A stretch of 64,000 nucleotides of DNA from Lachnospiraceae bacterium (GCA_029005135.1 JAQXFO010000046.1:1-64000), one strand, 5' to 3'; shown: positions 47,182-54,307, counted from the stretch's first letter. The notes: a model not told the origin generated them from the sequence alone. Program-made: numbers and translations.

Positions 47182-47811
47182 ATGAATAAAAAAGCTTTTG
47201 ACGTGCAGACCATGACACAGCTGGCTCTGCTCATCGCCGTGGTTATCGTGATGAAGGTCGTCGGACTCGGTTCCGTGCCGGTAGGCCCTCTCAACATGAG
47301 TTTCCTGACGATTCCCATCGCCGTCGGTGCGATCATACTCGGTCCTTCCGCCGGTGCCGTTCTCGGCCTTGTCTTCGGCCTTCTGAGCTTCAAGGACGGT
47401 ATGTCCGGCAGCTCCTACATGACGGCCGTTTTCTTCCAGATCAGCCCGATTCACACCGCCATTCTCTGCATCGGCATGCGCGTGCTGATGGGCTTAGGCT
47501 GCGGCCTCATTTACCGCGTTCTGTCCCGTCTTGACAGAAAAGGCTGGTGGAGCACGCTGGTGGGCGCCCTGTCCGCACCGCTTCTCAACACCTTTTTCTT
47601 CATGGGCTACATCTGCCTTGCCTTCTATAACACCGAATACATCCAGGGTCTGTGCACCAAGCTCGGTGCCGCCAATCCGCTGATGTTCGTCGTCCTTCTG
47701 GTGGGCGTCCAGGGCCTGATCGAAGCCGTTGCCTGCGGTGTTATCGGTACCGCCGTCTGCCGTGCGGTCCGCCGCGTTCTGGGCCTTCGCCGCGTCTCGG
47801 CCAAAGCCTGA
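47182..47811 (+). CDS. ECF transporter S component, probably pantothenate
   Basis: A 209-residue membrane protein with about six hydrophobic helices, of the energy-coupling-factor substrate-binding (S) type. PVGPLNMSFLTIPIAVGAI near 33 and LGPSAGAVLGLVFGLLSFKD near 53 fit the PanT/vitamin S-component pattern. It lies 148 bases after coaX and faces coaBC across it, so pantothenate is the likely substrate by context. It would need the EcfA-EcfT module, which is not in the window. AGGAGG precedes the ATG. A strong terminator follows. Confidence 0.8.
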   Translation: MNKKAFDVQTMTQLALLIAVVIVMKVVGLGSVPVGPLNMSFLTIPIAVGAIILGPSAGAVLGLVFGLLSFKDGMSGSSYMTAVFFQISPIHTAILCIGMRVLMGLGCGLIYRVLSRLDRKGWWSTLVGALSAPLLNTFFFMGYICLAFYNTEYIQGLCTKLGAANPLMFVVLLVGVQGLIEAVACGVIGTAVCRAVRRVLGLRRVSAKA

Positions 47812-47873
47812 CGCCGGAGGGCGATTCATAATTCACAATCCCCGTGCGGATTGGGCATAACTTTTGTGGAAAT

Positions 47874-47916
47874 GGCCGAAAGCCTGATATTTCAAGGCTT
47901 TCGGCCTTATTTTATT
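47874..47916 (+). terminator. Intrinsic terminator of ECF gene
   Basis: A perfect 12-bp stem GGCCGAAAGCCT / AGGCTTTCGGCC closes a nine-base loop and is followed by TTATTTTATT. Confidence 0.92.
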
Positions 47917-47956
47917 CTTGCGCGGCCGCTTCTTTTTGAGTAATATAGTTAACTGA

Positions 47957-47977
47957 TATGCTGTTTTTTTCAGCATA
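47957..47977 (+). other. Short hairpin in prfB leader
   Basis: TATGCTG (47957-47963) and CAGCATA (47971-47977) form a perfect 7-bp stem closed by seven T residues. It lies 30 bases upstream of the prfB start. No T-run follows, so it is not a standard terminator; it may stabilise the mRNA. Confidence 0.4.
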
Positions 47978-48007
47978 AATAAAATATCACGAAAGAGGGT
48001 GAGACTA

Positions 48008-49133
48008 ATGGTCGAGTTGGAACCGGTAAAATACGAAATCAGCTCTTACGATGAGCCACTAGTTGAAATGAGGGACTCACTTTAACCTCGCTTACAAAGA
48101 AAAGCGTGTAGAAGAGATCCATAAGGAAATGGAAGAACCCAATGCCTGGGATGATCCCGAGAAGGCACAGGCCAAGATGAAGCTTCTGGGTTCTCTGAAA
48201 GATGACGTCGAGGGCTTTAAGCGCCTGATCATGGAGAAGGAAGACCTGGAGACTCTGCTGGAAATGGCGGAGGAGGATCCGGATCCGGCCTATATCGATG
48301 AGGCTCAGGAAATGCTGGCGGCCTTCAAGGCTCACTACGAATCCATCCGTATCAAGACACTGCTCTCGGGTGAATACGACAACTGCAACGCCATCGTGAC
48401 GCTGCACGCCGGTACCGGCGGCACCGAAGCGATGGACTGGACCGGTATGCTCTATCGCATGTATTCACACTGGGTCGAATCCCACGGCTTCAGCATGGAC
48501 GTGCTGGATATCCTGGACGGTGAAGAAGCCGGCCTGAAATCCGTAACCTTCCAGGTTAACGGCGAGAATGCCTACGGCCTCCTGAAGTCCGAACACGGCG
48601 TCCACCGGTTGGTCCGTATCTCGCCGTTCAATGCCAACGGCAAGCGCCAGACCTCCTTTGCGGCCTGCGAAGTCATGCCGGATATCAAGGAAGACCTGGA
48701 TATCGAGATCGATGACAAGGACATCCGCATCGATACCTTCCGTTCATCGGGTGCCGGCGGTCAGCACATCAACAAGACCTCCTCGGCTATCCGGATCACG
48801 CATCTGCCCACCGGCATCGTGGTCTCCTGCCAGAATGAACGGTCTCAGTTCCAGAACAAGGACAAGGCTTTTGAAGAACTGCGCATCAAGCTGTACATGC
48901 TCAAGAAGGAGCAGCACGCCGAGAAGCTTTCCGACATCCGCGGCACCGTATCGGAGATCGCCTGGGGAAGCCAGATCCGTTCGTATTTCCTGCAGCCCTA
49001 TCAGCTGATCAAGGACACCAGAACGGGTGAAGAGCAGTCAAATGCCCAGAAGGTGCTGGACGGCGACATTGATCCGTTCATCAATGCCTATCTGAAATGG
49101 CTGGCACTGAAGAATAAAGAAGAAAAGGCCTGA
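48008..49133 (+). CDS. prfB: Peptide chain release factor 2, with programmed +1 frameshift
   Basis: RF2 ends translation at UGA and UAA. The frame opens at ATG 48008 (GAGGG 8 bases upstream), codes 25 residues ending MRDSL and meets TAA at 48083-48085. Reading continues in +1 from 48084 (AAC CTC GCT TAC), giving a product of 374 residues, close to E. coli RF2. The stop-recognition tripeptide is in VRISPFNANGKRQTSFAACE and the catalytic GGQ in RSSGAGGQHINKTSSAIRIT. Domain 1 starts across the shift (NLAYKEKRVEEIHKEMEEP). Unusually, the in-frame stop is UAA, not UGA. Confidence 0.95.
48071..48086 (+). promoter_or_regulatory. prfB: Programmed +1 frameshift site in prfB
   Basis: AGG GAC TCA CTT TAA C has the standard RF2 layout: an SD-like AGGG three codons before the CTT slip codon, a stop codon and then C. 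The P-site tRNA-Leu slips from CUU to UUU, and AAC (Asn) is read next. The usual UGA is replaced by UAA, one G-to-A change, which also turns the usual Asp into Asn. Confidence 0.88.
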
Positions 49134-49177
49134 TCATCGCCCTGATGACCGGGTATCGCATAGAAAGGGGTTTTACC

Positions 49178-50386
49178 ATGCTCATTGTCAAGAAATTCGG
49201 CGGCAGTTCTGTTGCCAACCCGGAGCGCATTTTCAATGTAGCACGCCGCTGCATCGAAGATTACAATGCCGGCAACGATGTTGTCGTCGTGCTGTCCGCC
49301 ATGGGCGATACGACCGATGACCTGATCGCGCTGGCGAAGAAGATCAATCCGAACCCGCAGAAGCGTGAAATGGACATGCTGATGTCCACCGGCGAGCAGA
49401 TTTCCGTAGCTCTGATGTCCATGGCCATGAACGCGCTGGGTGTCAGATCCATCTCCCTGAATGCCTTCCAGGTGGCGATGCATACCACCAGCGCCTACGG
49501 CTCCGCCAGACTTAAGAGAATCGACAGCGAGCGCATCCGCCGCGAACTGGACGACCGCAAGATTGTTCTCGTCACAGGTTTCCAGGGCGTTAACAAATAC
49601 GATGATGTCACGACACTGGGCCGCGGCGGCTCCGACACCACGGCTGTGGCCATCGCCGCCGCCCTGCATGCCGATGCCTGCGAGATATATACCGACGTCG
49701 ACGGCGTCTACACCTGCGATCCGCGCGTCGTGCCGAATGCCCGCAAACTCAAAGAGATCACCTACGATGAAATGCTCGACCTGGCCACTCTGGGCGCCGG
49801 CGTTCTTCACAACCGCTGCGTCGAACTGGCCAGAAAATACGGCGTCGAGATCGTCGTCAGATCCTCACTGAATAATTCCGAAGGTACCATTGTTAAGGAG
49901 GTTACTAAAGTGGAAAGAATGCTTGTCAGCGGTGTCGCCCTTGATAAAGACGCCGATCGTATCTCTCTTATCGGTCTGCAGAATCAGCCGGGCGTTGCCT
50001 TTAAAGTCTTCGACCTGCTGGCAAAGGCCAATATCAACATTGACGTTATCCTTCAGTCCATCGGCCGCGACGAGACCAAGGACATCTCCTTCACGCTGCC
50101 GGACGACCGCGTGGATGATGCCGTCGAGATCCTTAACGCCAACAAGGAAAGACTCAAATTCGACAAGCTGGATGTGGAAAAAGACATCGTCAAGCTCTCT
50201 ATCGTCGGCTCCGGCATGATGTCCAACCCGGGCGTTGCCGCCAAGATGTTCGAGGCTCTCTACAATGCCAACATCAACCTGAACATGATCTGCACCTCCG
50301 AGATCCGCGTCACCGTCCTGATCGACGCCAAGGATGCTCAGAGAGCAGCCCAGGCTGTTCACGATGCCTTCGGTCTGGAGGACTGA
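49178..50386 (+). CDS. lysC: Aspartokinase (lysine/threonine/methionine pathway)
   Basis: A 402-residue enzyme that phosphorylates aspartate, the first step to lysine, threonine, methionine and diaminopimelate. The kinase domain has IVKKFGGSSVANPERI at the start, a TGEQ substrate motif near 68, and LGRGGSDTTAVAIAAAL near 148 for the active site. Two C-terminal ACT domains for feedback control follow from about 260 (GLQNQPGVAFKVFDLL and LSIVGSGMMSNPGVAAKMFE). AAAGGGG lies 7 bases before ATG 49178. The length and plan match the B. subtilis LysC type with an internal beta-subunit start. Confidence 0.95.
   Translation: MLIVKKFGGSSVANPERIFNVARRCIEDYNAGNDVVVVLSAMGDTTDDLIALAKKINPNPQKREMDMLMSTGEQISVALMSMAMNALGVRSISLNAFQVAMHTTSAYGSARLKRIDSERIRRELDDRKIVLVTGFQGVNKYDDVTTLGRGGSDTTAVAIAAALHADACEIYTDVDGVYTCDPRVVPNARKLKEITYDEMLDLATLGAGVLHNRCVELARKYGVEIVVRSSLNNSEGTIVKEVTKVERMLVSGVALDKDADRISLIGLQNQPGVAFKVFDLLAKANINIDVILQSIGRDETKDISFTLPDDRVDDAVEILNANKERLKFDKLDVEKDIVKLSIVGSGMMSNPGVAAKMFEALYNANINLNMICTSEIRVTVLIDAKDAQRAAQAVHDAFGLED
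49895..50386 (+). CDS. lysC: Internal in-frame start: aspartokinase beta subunit
   Basis: Within lysC, AAGGAGG (49895-49901) lies 8 bases before GTG 49910, which is in the lysC frame; ATG 49919 is an alternative. Initiation at GTG 49910 would give a 158-residue product containing only the two ACT domains. Bacillus subtilis aspartokinase II makes a beta subunit of this kind from an internal start, with an alpha2-beta2 enzyme. The strength and placement of this SD inside a coding region argue that the same happens here. Confidence 0.72.
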   Translation, partial: KEVTKVERMLVSGVALDKDADRISLIGLQNQPGVAFKVFDLLAKANINIDVILQSIGRDETKDISFTLPDDRVDDAVEILNANKERLKFDKLDVEKDIVKLSIVGSGMMSNPGVAAKMFEALYNANINLNMICTSEIRVTVLIDAKDAQRAAQAVHDAFGLED

Positions 50387-50448
50387 CAGCCCCGGCGGAT
50401 TGCCCTGATTAATTGAAAAGAACATGCCGGTAAGGTATATGTGAGAAC

Positions 50449-50586
50449 GAAAGTCAGCCGTCGCTTCGACGCCCGTCTTCGTCCCCCTCAGCCCTACACG
50501 CCGCAGACTCGCCCCAGGCAAGGCTCGTCTGCGTCAGGTCTTCGGGCTCCTCGGGACAAGGGCGTCTGCGCGATCGGCTGACTTTC
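50449..50586. repeat. Nested inverted repeat, about 138 bp
   Basis: Three successive stems pair across the region: GAAAGTCAGCCG (50449-50460) with CGGCTGACTTTC (50575-50586); GACGCCC (50468-50474) and GTCCC (50481-50485) with GGGAC (50553-50557) and GGGCGTC (50560-50566); and GCAGAC (50503-50508) with GTCTGC (50527-50532). Together they make one long branched hairpin. It lies 63 bases after lysC and beyond the minus-strand terminator at 50611-50652. No coding signal was found in it. Confidence 0.7.
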
Positions 50587-50610
50587 TCGCTATAGGCTAT
50601 CGGCAGATTC

Positions 50611-50652
50611 AAAATAGAAAAAAGAAAAAGAGACAATCGCCGGGTTGTCTCT
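50611..50652 (-). terminator. Minus-strand intrinsic terminator
   Basis: AGAGACAA (50629-50636) and TTGTCTCT (50645-50652) form a perfect 8-bp stem. On the minus strand it is followed by TTTTTCTTTTTTCTATTTT. It would end transcripts coming from the DUF1015 gene, about 340 bases beyond that gene's stop, or a separate RNA from that interval. Confidence 0.85.
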
Positions 50653-50662
50653 CGGAATCTCA

Positions 50663-50831
50663 TGCCTCGCGCCTTCCGCGCAGGCGTCTCTTCTAGGCCT
50701 CGTGCCGTCCCGCGTCTCGTCGGCGGTGGGGTTCCGGAATACCATAGTGCCTTGAAACAAGAATACGCGGTATGGACATGCGGTTGACGATAGGAGCGCC
50801 GCCTTGCTTCGCGAGTTTCCGCGCAGGCGTC
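50663..50831. repeat. Pair of imperfect direct repeats (26 bp)
   Basis: The 15-mer TTCCGCGCAGGCGTC occurs at 50674-50688 and 50817-50831. The similarity extends upstream (TGCCTCGCG / TGCTTCGCG), giving about 26 aligned bases with few mismatches. The right copy is part of the large hairpin; the left copy stands alone. Confidence 0.7.
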
Positions 50832-50926
50832 GTCACAAACGCAACTATCGTGACGTAAGCCTGCGCGAATGAAACCGACGCGAAGCAAGAGCAGAGCGAC
50901 GTGTCAACCGCAGTCCATAACCGCGT
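50765..50926. repeat. 162-bp giant hairpin / candidate structured RNA
   Basis: Outer 24-base arms 50765-50788 and 50903-50926 pair with two single-base bulges (ACGCGG/CCGCGT at the ends, GCGGTTGAC/GTCAACCGC inside). Within lie CTTGCTTCGCG (50803-50813) with CGCGAAGCAAG (50879-50889), GTTTC with GAAAC, CGCGCAGGC (50820-50828) with GCCTGCGCG (50859-50867), and CGTCAC (50831-50836) with GTGACG (50850-50855). About 50 base pairs are possible. It could be a structured RNA, a 3'-UTR element or a palindromic mobile repeat. Confidence 0.75.
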
Positions 50927-50963
50927 AACATCTTCTTCTACACACTATGCGCTTCCAACCACA

Positions 50964-50982
50964 CCGCCCGAGCCGCGGGCGG
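50964..50982. other. Hairpin just after the DUF1015 stop
   Basis: CCGCCCG (50964-50970) and CGGGCGG (50976-50982) form a 7-bp stem 10 bases beyond the DUF1015 stop. No T-run follows on the minus strand, so it is not a complete terminator. Confidence 0.45.
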
Positions 50983-50991
50983 CAAGCGCCA

Positions 50992-52239
50992 TCATTTGAT
51001 CTTCCGACCCTCGATATAATATCTCTTCTCTCGGCTGTGGCCCATGGAGAAGGTCTTTCTCGGCAGGATACCGTCGGCGATAACACCGCGGAACAGCTGG
51101 CTCTTTTCCATAGCCGGCAGCAGGAAGCCGATGGCATTTTCCTTCTTGGCCAGGTCGATAAGGGCATCGTCATCATGGATGTAGTCGACTTCGCCTTCGT
51201 TTTCCTTCAGATAGCCGTCCAGGAAGGACTGCAGGGCGCCGACAGCCAGCTCGCTCTTGGCACGATCCAGTGTGATGGTGCCGGATTCTTCGCCGATGAA
51301 CCATTTGACGGGGAAGCCGCCTTCGGCACAGTAGGTCTCTTCGAGGGTCTTCAGGAGCTTTTTGGCATCGGTGTTGAAGACAACGCGATGGATCGGCTCA
51401 AAGACCTGGGAATCGGCGTGGATGTTCTCCAGCTCGACGAGAGCGTAGCGGGCCGGATGAGAAGACAGATCTTCGCCCGGATGCGCGGCCTTCAGCTCTT
51501 CGTAGCAGGATTTGGCTGTGGCCAGGGAGTGGTTGCCGTCACCGACGGCGAAGACCATCGGAACACCCTTGAGGCCGACGTATTTTTCGTCGATATGGGC
51601 GGTGTAATCGGCCAGGACAGCGTTGAATGCGTCGATATCCTTGCCTTCGACAAGCCAGCCGGTGATGTGGCCGCCGTCTTCCATCAGATCGAAATCATAG
51701 AGCTTTTTAAGACTGTCCTTTTTCTCGCCGATCGGCTCGATGAGCTGTTTTTTGTGGTCGTCACAGAGCATCAGGATGTGCGGCAGTTCGATCGGAGCGT
51801 CGCGGCGGACTCTCTGGCGCGGCGGGATACGTTCCGGAACGGTTCTCTCGGTGGCACGAATCGGAGAAACAGCGCCGGTGGAGAAATCGTAAGCATCCAG
51901 GTCGACCATGCCGACAAGACCCTGGCGGATGGAGCCGTTTTCCAGCGTGCGTTCGACGTAGACAAGGCTGTTGCGGTAGGTTTCAAAGACATCGTCAGCC
52001 ATGTATTTGGCCATGGTGGCGTTGATGGCGGCTGTGTGTTCGGCTTCCTTTTCAGTGCCGAGCTCAGCTTCCGGCAGGATCAGATTGATCGTGGAGACAG
52101 CTCCTTCGGCGTTCTTTCTGACGCGATCCCAGTAATCCTGATCAGAGGTGAACTGATCGCAGGCGATAACAGCCCATTTTTCCATAGCGTCTGTTTTCGG
52201 CAGAAGGATATCTGCAGGTAAAAAGGCGTTAGTGTTCAT
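50992..52239 (-). CDS. DUF1015 family protein
   Basis: A 415-residue cytosolic protein of the DUF1015 family, function not established. Recognisable blocks are IACDQFTSDQDYWDRV near 25, LVGMVDLDAYDF near 110, MVFAVGDGNHSLATAKSCYE near 230 with the conserved GDGNHS, and the end FSMGHSREKRYYIEGRKIK. ATG 52239 has AAAGGAA 9 bases upstream; the frame continues upstream but without family similarity. It is monocistronic by its own promoter, and its transcript would run into the structured region at 50611-50982. Confidence 0.88.
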   Translation of the reverse strand: MNTNAFLPADILLPKTDAMEKWAVIACDQFTSDQDYWDRVRKNAEGAVSTINLILPEAELGTEKEAEHTAAINATMAKYMADDVFETYRNSLVYVERTLENGSIRQGLVGMVDLDAYDFSTGAVSPIRATERTVPERIPPRQRVRRDAPIELPHILMLCDDHKKQLIEPIGEKKDSLKKLYDFDLMEDGGHITGWLVEGKDIDAFNAVLADYTAHIDEKYVGLKGVPMVFAVGDGNHSLATAKSCYEELKAAHPGEDLSSHPARYALVELENIHADSQVFEPIHRVVFNTDAKKLLKTLEETYCAEGGFPVKWFIGEESGTITLDRAKSELAVGALQSFLDGYLKENEGEVDYIHDDDALIDLAKKENAIGFLLPAMEKSQLFRGVIADGILPRKTFSMGHSREKRYYIEGRKIK

Positions 52240-52301
52240 CTTTTTGTTCCTTTCTCTTGTCAACAAGGTTCTCTGAGAAGCTGTGAACCCATCATGTTTC
52301 A

Positions 52302-52330
52302 ATGATAATACGGGCAAAAAAGAGCGTCAA
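52302..52330 (-). promoter_or_regulatory. Promoter of DUF1015 gene
   Basis: On the minus strand TTGACG (52325-52330) and TATCAT (52302-52307) are 17 bp apart. TATTAT three bases upstream is an alternative -10. Confidence 0.7.
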
Positions 52331-52460
52331 GCCGCGCGATGCAAGGAAATTTGCGGAAAATGAAAATATTTTGCGCTTTCGGGAAAACACGCACCGGCCG
52401 CGGCGGGCATACTTTGGGACGGGCTGAAAACGACGCAGCTTCTGCTGAAAATGCCATATG

Positions 52461-52498
52461 AAAACACCCCGTCGGGCTTTGATCCCGCGGGGTGTTTT
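52461..52498. terminator. Terminator downstream of ferredoxin gene
   Basis: AAAACACCCCG (52461-52471) pairs with CGGGGTGTTTT (52488-52498), with an inner CGGG/CCCG stem. It lies 50 bases after the ferredoxin stop on the minus strand and, being symmetrical, may work in both directions. The rest of the 52240-52547 gap holds the DUF1015 promoter and nothing else recognised. Confidence 0.8.
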
Positions 52499-52547
52499 GA
52501 TCTGGTATCCGAGTCTCCCTGGACGGGAGCTCTCAGCGTGCGCTTAA

Positions 52548-52718
52548 TTATTCCTGGCTGATGGCACCAACCGGGCAGGCAGCAGCGCAGCCGCCGCATT
52601 CGATGCAGGAATCCGCATCGATCTCGTATTTGCCGTCGCCCATGGAGATGGCTTCGACCGGACACTGAGCAGCACAGGTGCCGCAAGAGACGCATTCATC
52701 ACTGATAACGTATGCCAT
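52548..52718 (-). CDS. 2[4Fe-4S] ferredoxin
   Basis: A 56-residue clostridial-type ferredoxin, a soluble low-potential electron carrier. It has two C-x2-C-x2-C-x3-CP motifs: CVSCGTCAAQCP and CIECGGCAAACP. ATG 52718 (MAYVISDEC) has AGGAGG 9 bases upstream and gives the family's usual length; an upstream in-frame ATG would add 13 unrelated residues. It has its own promoter and terminator and is divergent from the DUF1858 gene. Confidence 0.95.
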   Translation of the reverse strand: MAYVISDECVSCGTCAAQCPVEAISMGDGKYEIDADSCIECGGCAAACPVGAISQE

Positions 52719-52756
52719 AGTAGATATCCTCCTGATAATCTGACAATAAAAACTCA

Positions 52757-52772
52757 TTCAGTCGAAACTGAA
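52757..52772. promoter_or_regulatory. Small palindrome near ferredoxin start
   Basis: TTCAGT-CGAA-ACTGAA is a perfect inverted repeat lying just downstream of the ferredoxin -10. It could be a 5' hairpin of the mRNA or an operator. Confidence 0.35.
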
Positions 52773-52781
52773 CCTACGTGT

Positions 52782-52811
52782 ATTGTAGCCATCGTTATGG
52801 CGGTAAGGCAA
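52782..52811 (-). promoter_or_regulatory. Promoter of ferredoxin gene
   Basis: On the minus strand TTGCCT (52806-52811) and TACAAT (52782-52787) have an 18-bp spacer. Confidence 0.55.
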
Positions 52812-52861
52812 GACTAACCGAAAATGAATATATTAAAAAACAATTGCTTCGGCTGTGCGGC

Positions 52862-52890
52862 TTTACTTTATGGCCGGCGGGCTTTATAAT
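52862..52890 (+). promoter_or_regulatory. Promoter of DUF1858 gene
   Basis: TTTACT (52862-52867) and TATAAT (52885-52890) have a 17-bp spacer. Confidence 0.75.
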
Positions 52891-52947
52891 ATGGAAACGG
52901 CAAATTGAACATTTATCCACTATTCAAATAAACGGAGGTTTTACGAC

Positions 52948-53157
52948 ATGGCTCAGATCAACAAGGGTATGACGATCATGGAGATCATCAACATCGACGA
53001 GAATATCACCGGCATCCTGATGCAGCAGGGGATGCATTGTGTCGGCTGCATGGCCGCTCACGGTGAGACTCTGGAGGAAGCCTGCATGGTTCACGGTCTG
53101 GATGCCGATATTCTTGAGGCTCAGATCAACGATTTCCTGGCCTCAGCGGCTGAGTGA
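52948..53157 (+). CDS. DUF1858 redox-disulfide protein
   Basis: A 69-residue protein of the DUF1858 family, sometimes described as hybrid-cluster-protein-associated redox disulfide domain. The hallmark GMHCVGCMAAHGETLEEAC carries a C-x2-C pair and a third cysteine. It begins with INKGMTIMEIINID, typical of the family. GGAGG lies 9 bases before the ATG. It is a single-gene unit with a promoter and a strong terminator, next to the ferredoxin gene, so a redox role is plausible but unproven. Confidence 0.92.
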   Translation: MAQINKGMTIMEIINIDENITGILMQQGMHCVGCMAAHGETLEEACMVHGLDADILEAQINDFLASAAE

Positions 53158-53181
53158 TCCGGGAATATCTGCCGACGTGTC

Positions 53182-53211
53182 AGCGGGCTGCCTGAGGGCG
53201 GCCCGCTTTTT
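53182..53211 (+). terminator. Terminator of DUF1858 gene
   Basis: AGCGGGC-TGCC pairs with GGCGGCCCGCT around a TGAG loop and is followed by TTTT. Confidence 0.88.
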
Positions 53212-53255
53212 CAACACCGTTTTTATGCCGGACGGGCGGCATTTTCGGGCAGGCG

Positions 53256-53284
53256 TTTACACTTTTTGGGATTCCCTGTATAAT
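53256..53284 (+). promoter_or_regulatory. Promoter of mecA
   Basis: TTTACA (53256-53261) and a perfect TATAAT (53279-53284) have a 17-bp spacer; the leader is only about 20 bases. Confidence 0.82.
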
Positions 53285-53310
53285 AGGGCCTACAGAAAGA
53301 GGCATTGTCT

Positions 53311-54039
53311 ATGAAGATAGAAAAGATCAATGACAAGCAGATCCGCTGCACCCTGACGTTGACGGATCTGACGGATTTCAATATTAAGCTGACGGATCTG
53401 GCGTACGGATCCGACAAGGCACGGATGCTTTTCCGGGATATGATGCTGCGGGCTCATCGTGAGTACGGTTTTGAGGCCGACAATGTACCGCTGATGATCG
53501 AAGCGGTGCCGGGGGGAAAGGATTCGCTGACGCTGATCATCACCAAGGTGGATGATCCCGAGGAACTGGATACGCGCTTTTCCCGTTTTACTCCGGATAC
53601 GGCATCGGACAAGGGTGCCGGCGAACCGGTGCTGAGCGGGGCCGATGATGTGATCGATATGTACCGGAAGGCGAAGGATTCACGGATCCCGACGCCGAAA
53701 GCTGCGGCCGCCGACAGGGAGACGCCGGGACCGGCTGATCTGATCCGGGTCTTTACCTTCCCTTCTCTTGATGATGTGCTGCGGGCCCTGAAGGGGATCG
53801 GCACGAATGTGACCGGACAGAACGCACTGTACCGGCGGCGCCGGGACGGCGATTATCTGCTGGCGGTCCATAAGTCGGGCATGACGCCGGAGGCCTATAA
53901 CCGCCTCTGCAACATGCTGTCGGAGTACGGCACGATGAGTGAGTGCACGCCTGCGGCCGAAGCGCATCTGCGGGAGCATGAGGATGTGGTCATCCGCCGT
54001 CAGGCACTGAAGAAGCTTGAGGTCATGATCACGCGGTAA
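53311..54039 (+). CDS. mecA: Adaptor protein MecA
   Basis: A 242-residue adaptor of the MecA family, which in Bacillus delivers substrates to the ClpC ATPase and ClpP protease. The N-terminal substrate-binding domain (MKIEKINDKQIRCTLTLTDL) contains FRDMMLRAHREYGFE near 35. An acidic, variable linker covers about 85-140. The C-terminal ClpC-binding domain has LIRVFTFPSLDDVLRALKGI near 149 and ends EYGTMSECTPAAEAHLREH. ATG 53311 has AAAGAGG 8 bases upstream; a TTG two codons earlier is less likely. Monocistronic. Confidence 0.92.
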   Translation: MKIEKINDKQIRCTLTLTDLTDFNIKLTDLAYGSDKARMLFRDMMLRAHREYGFEADNVPLMIEAVPGGKDSLTLIITKVDDPEELDTRFSRFTPDTASDKGAGEPVLSGADDVIDMYRKAKDSRIPTPKAAAADRETPGPADLIRVFTFPSLDDVLRALKGIGTNVTGQNALYRRRRDGDYLLAVHKSGMTPEAYNRLCNMLSEYGTMSECTPAAEAHLREHEDVVIRRQALKKLEVMITR

Positions 54040-54091
54040 GATCCCGGCGATGCCCGGATCCTGCCTTTTGATAACAGCATATTCGGTGATT

Positions 54092-54126
54092 ACGGCGGCT
54101 GTCTTTACGGGCGGGCCGCCGTTTTT
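54092..54126 (+). terminator. Terminator of mecA
   Basis: ACGGCGGC (54092-54099) and GCCGCCGT (54115-54122) form a perfect 8-bp stem followed by TTTT. Confidence 0.8.
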
Positions 54127-54172
54127 CTATAATCAGGTTGTCAGGGCGGCCGCCGGACTCTCACGAGGTTTC

Positions 54173-54307
54173 ATGTTCATGTGCTGCATCATCAATTCAG
54201 TCTGTCAAGACCGGACACAAGGAGGAGAATCCCGATCAATAACTGAAAAAACCTGTCAAAAAAGCGCTCCTGACGCGGAGAAAACAGACCGCGGTTGTGC
54301 ACATTAG
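54173..54307 (+). CDS. Possible small cysteine-containing ORF
   Basis: A 44-codon frame (starts MFMCCIINSVCQDRTQ, five cysteines in all) has GAGG four bases before its ATG. A -10-like TATAAT at 54128-54133 lies 40 bases upstream with TTTACG as an 18-bp-spaced -35. Nothing else supports it and no family is recognised. The remainder of the 54040-54357 gap holds the mecA terminator and the promoter of the next gene. Confidence 0.2.
   Translation: MFMCCIINSVCQDRTQGGESRSITEKTCQKSAPDAEKTDRGCAH

Noticed and set aside
49134..49177. Lysine riboswitch before lysC
   Set aside because: Only 44 bases separate prfB from lysC, too few for the lysine riboswitch.
50454..50888. Minus-strand open frame of 144 codons in the structured region
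   Set aside because: It runs through the terminator and through one arm of the giant hairpin. The protein is Arg-rich with no family pattern, so it is best explained by the repeats.
50765..50926. Retron ncRNA or group II intron piece
   Set aside because: The size of the hairpin suggested a retron msd, but no reverse transcriptase or intron protein lies within the window near it.
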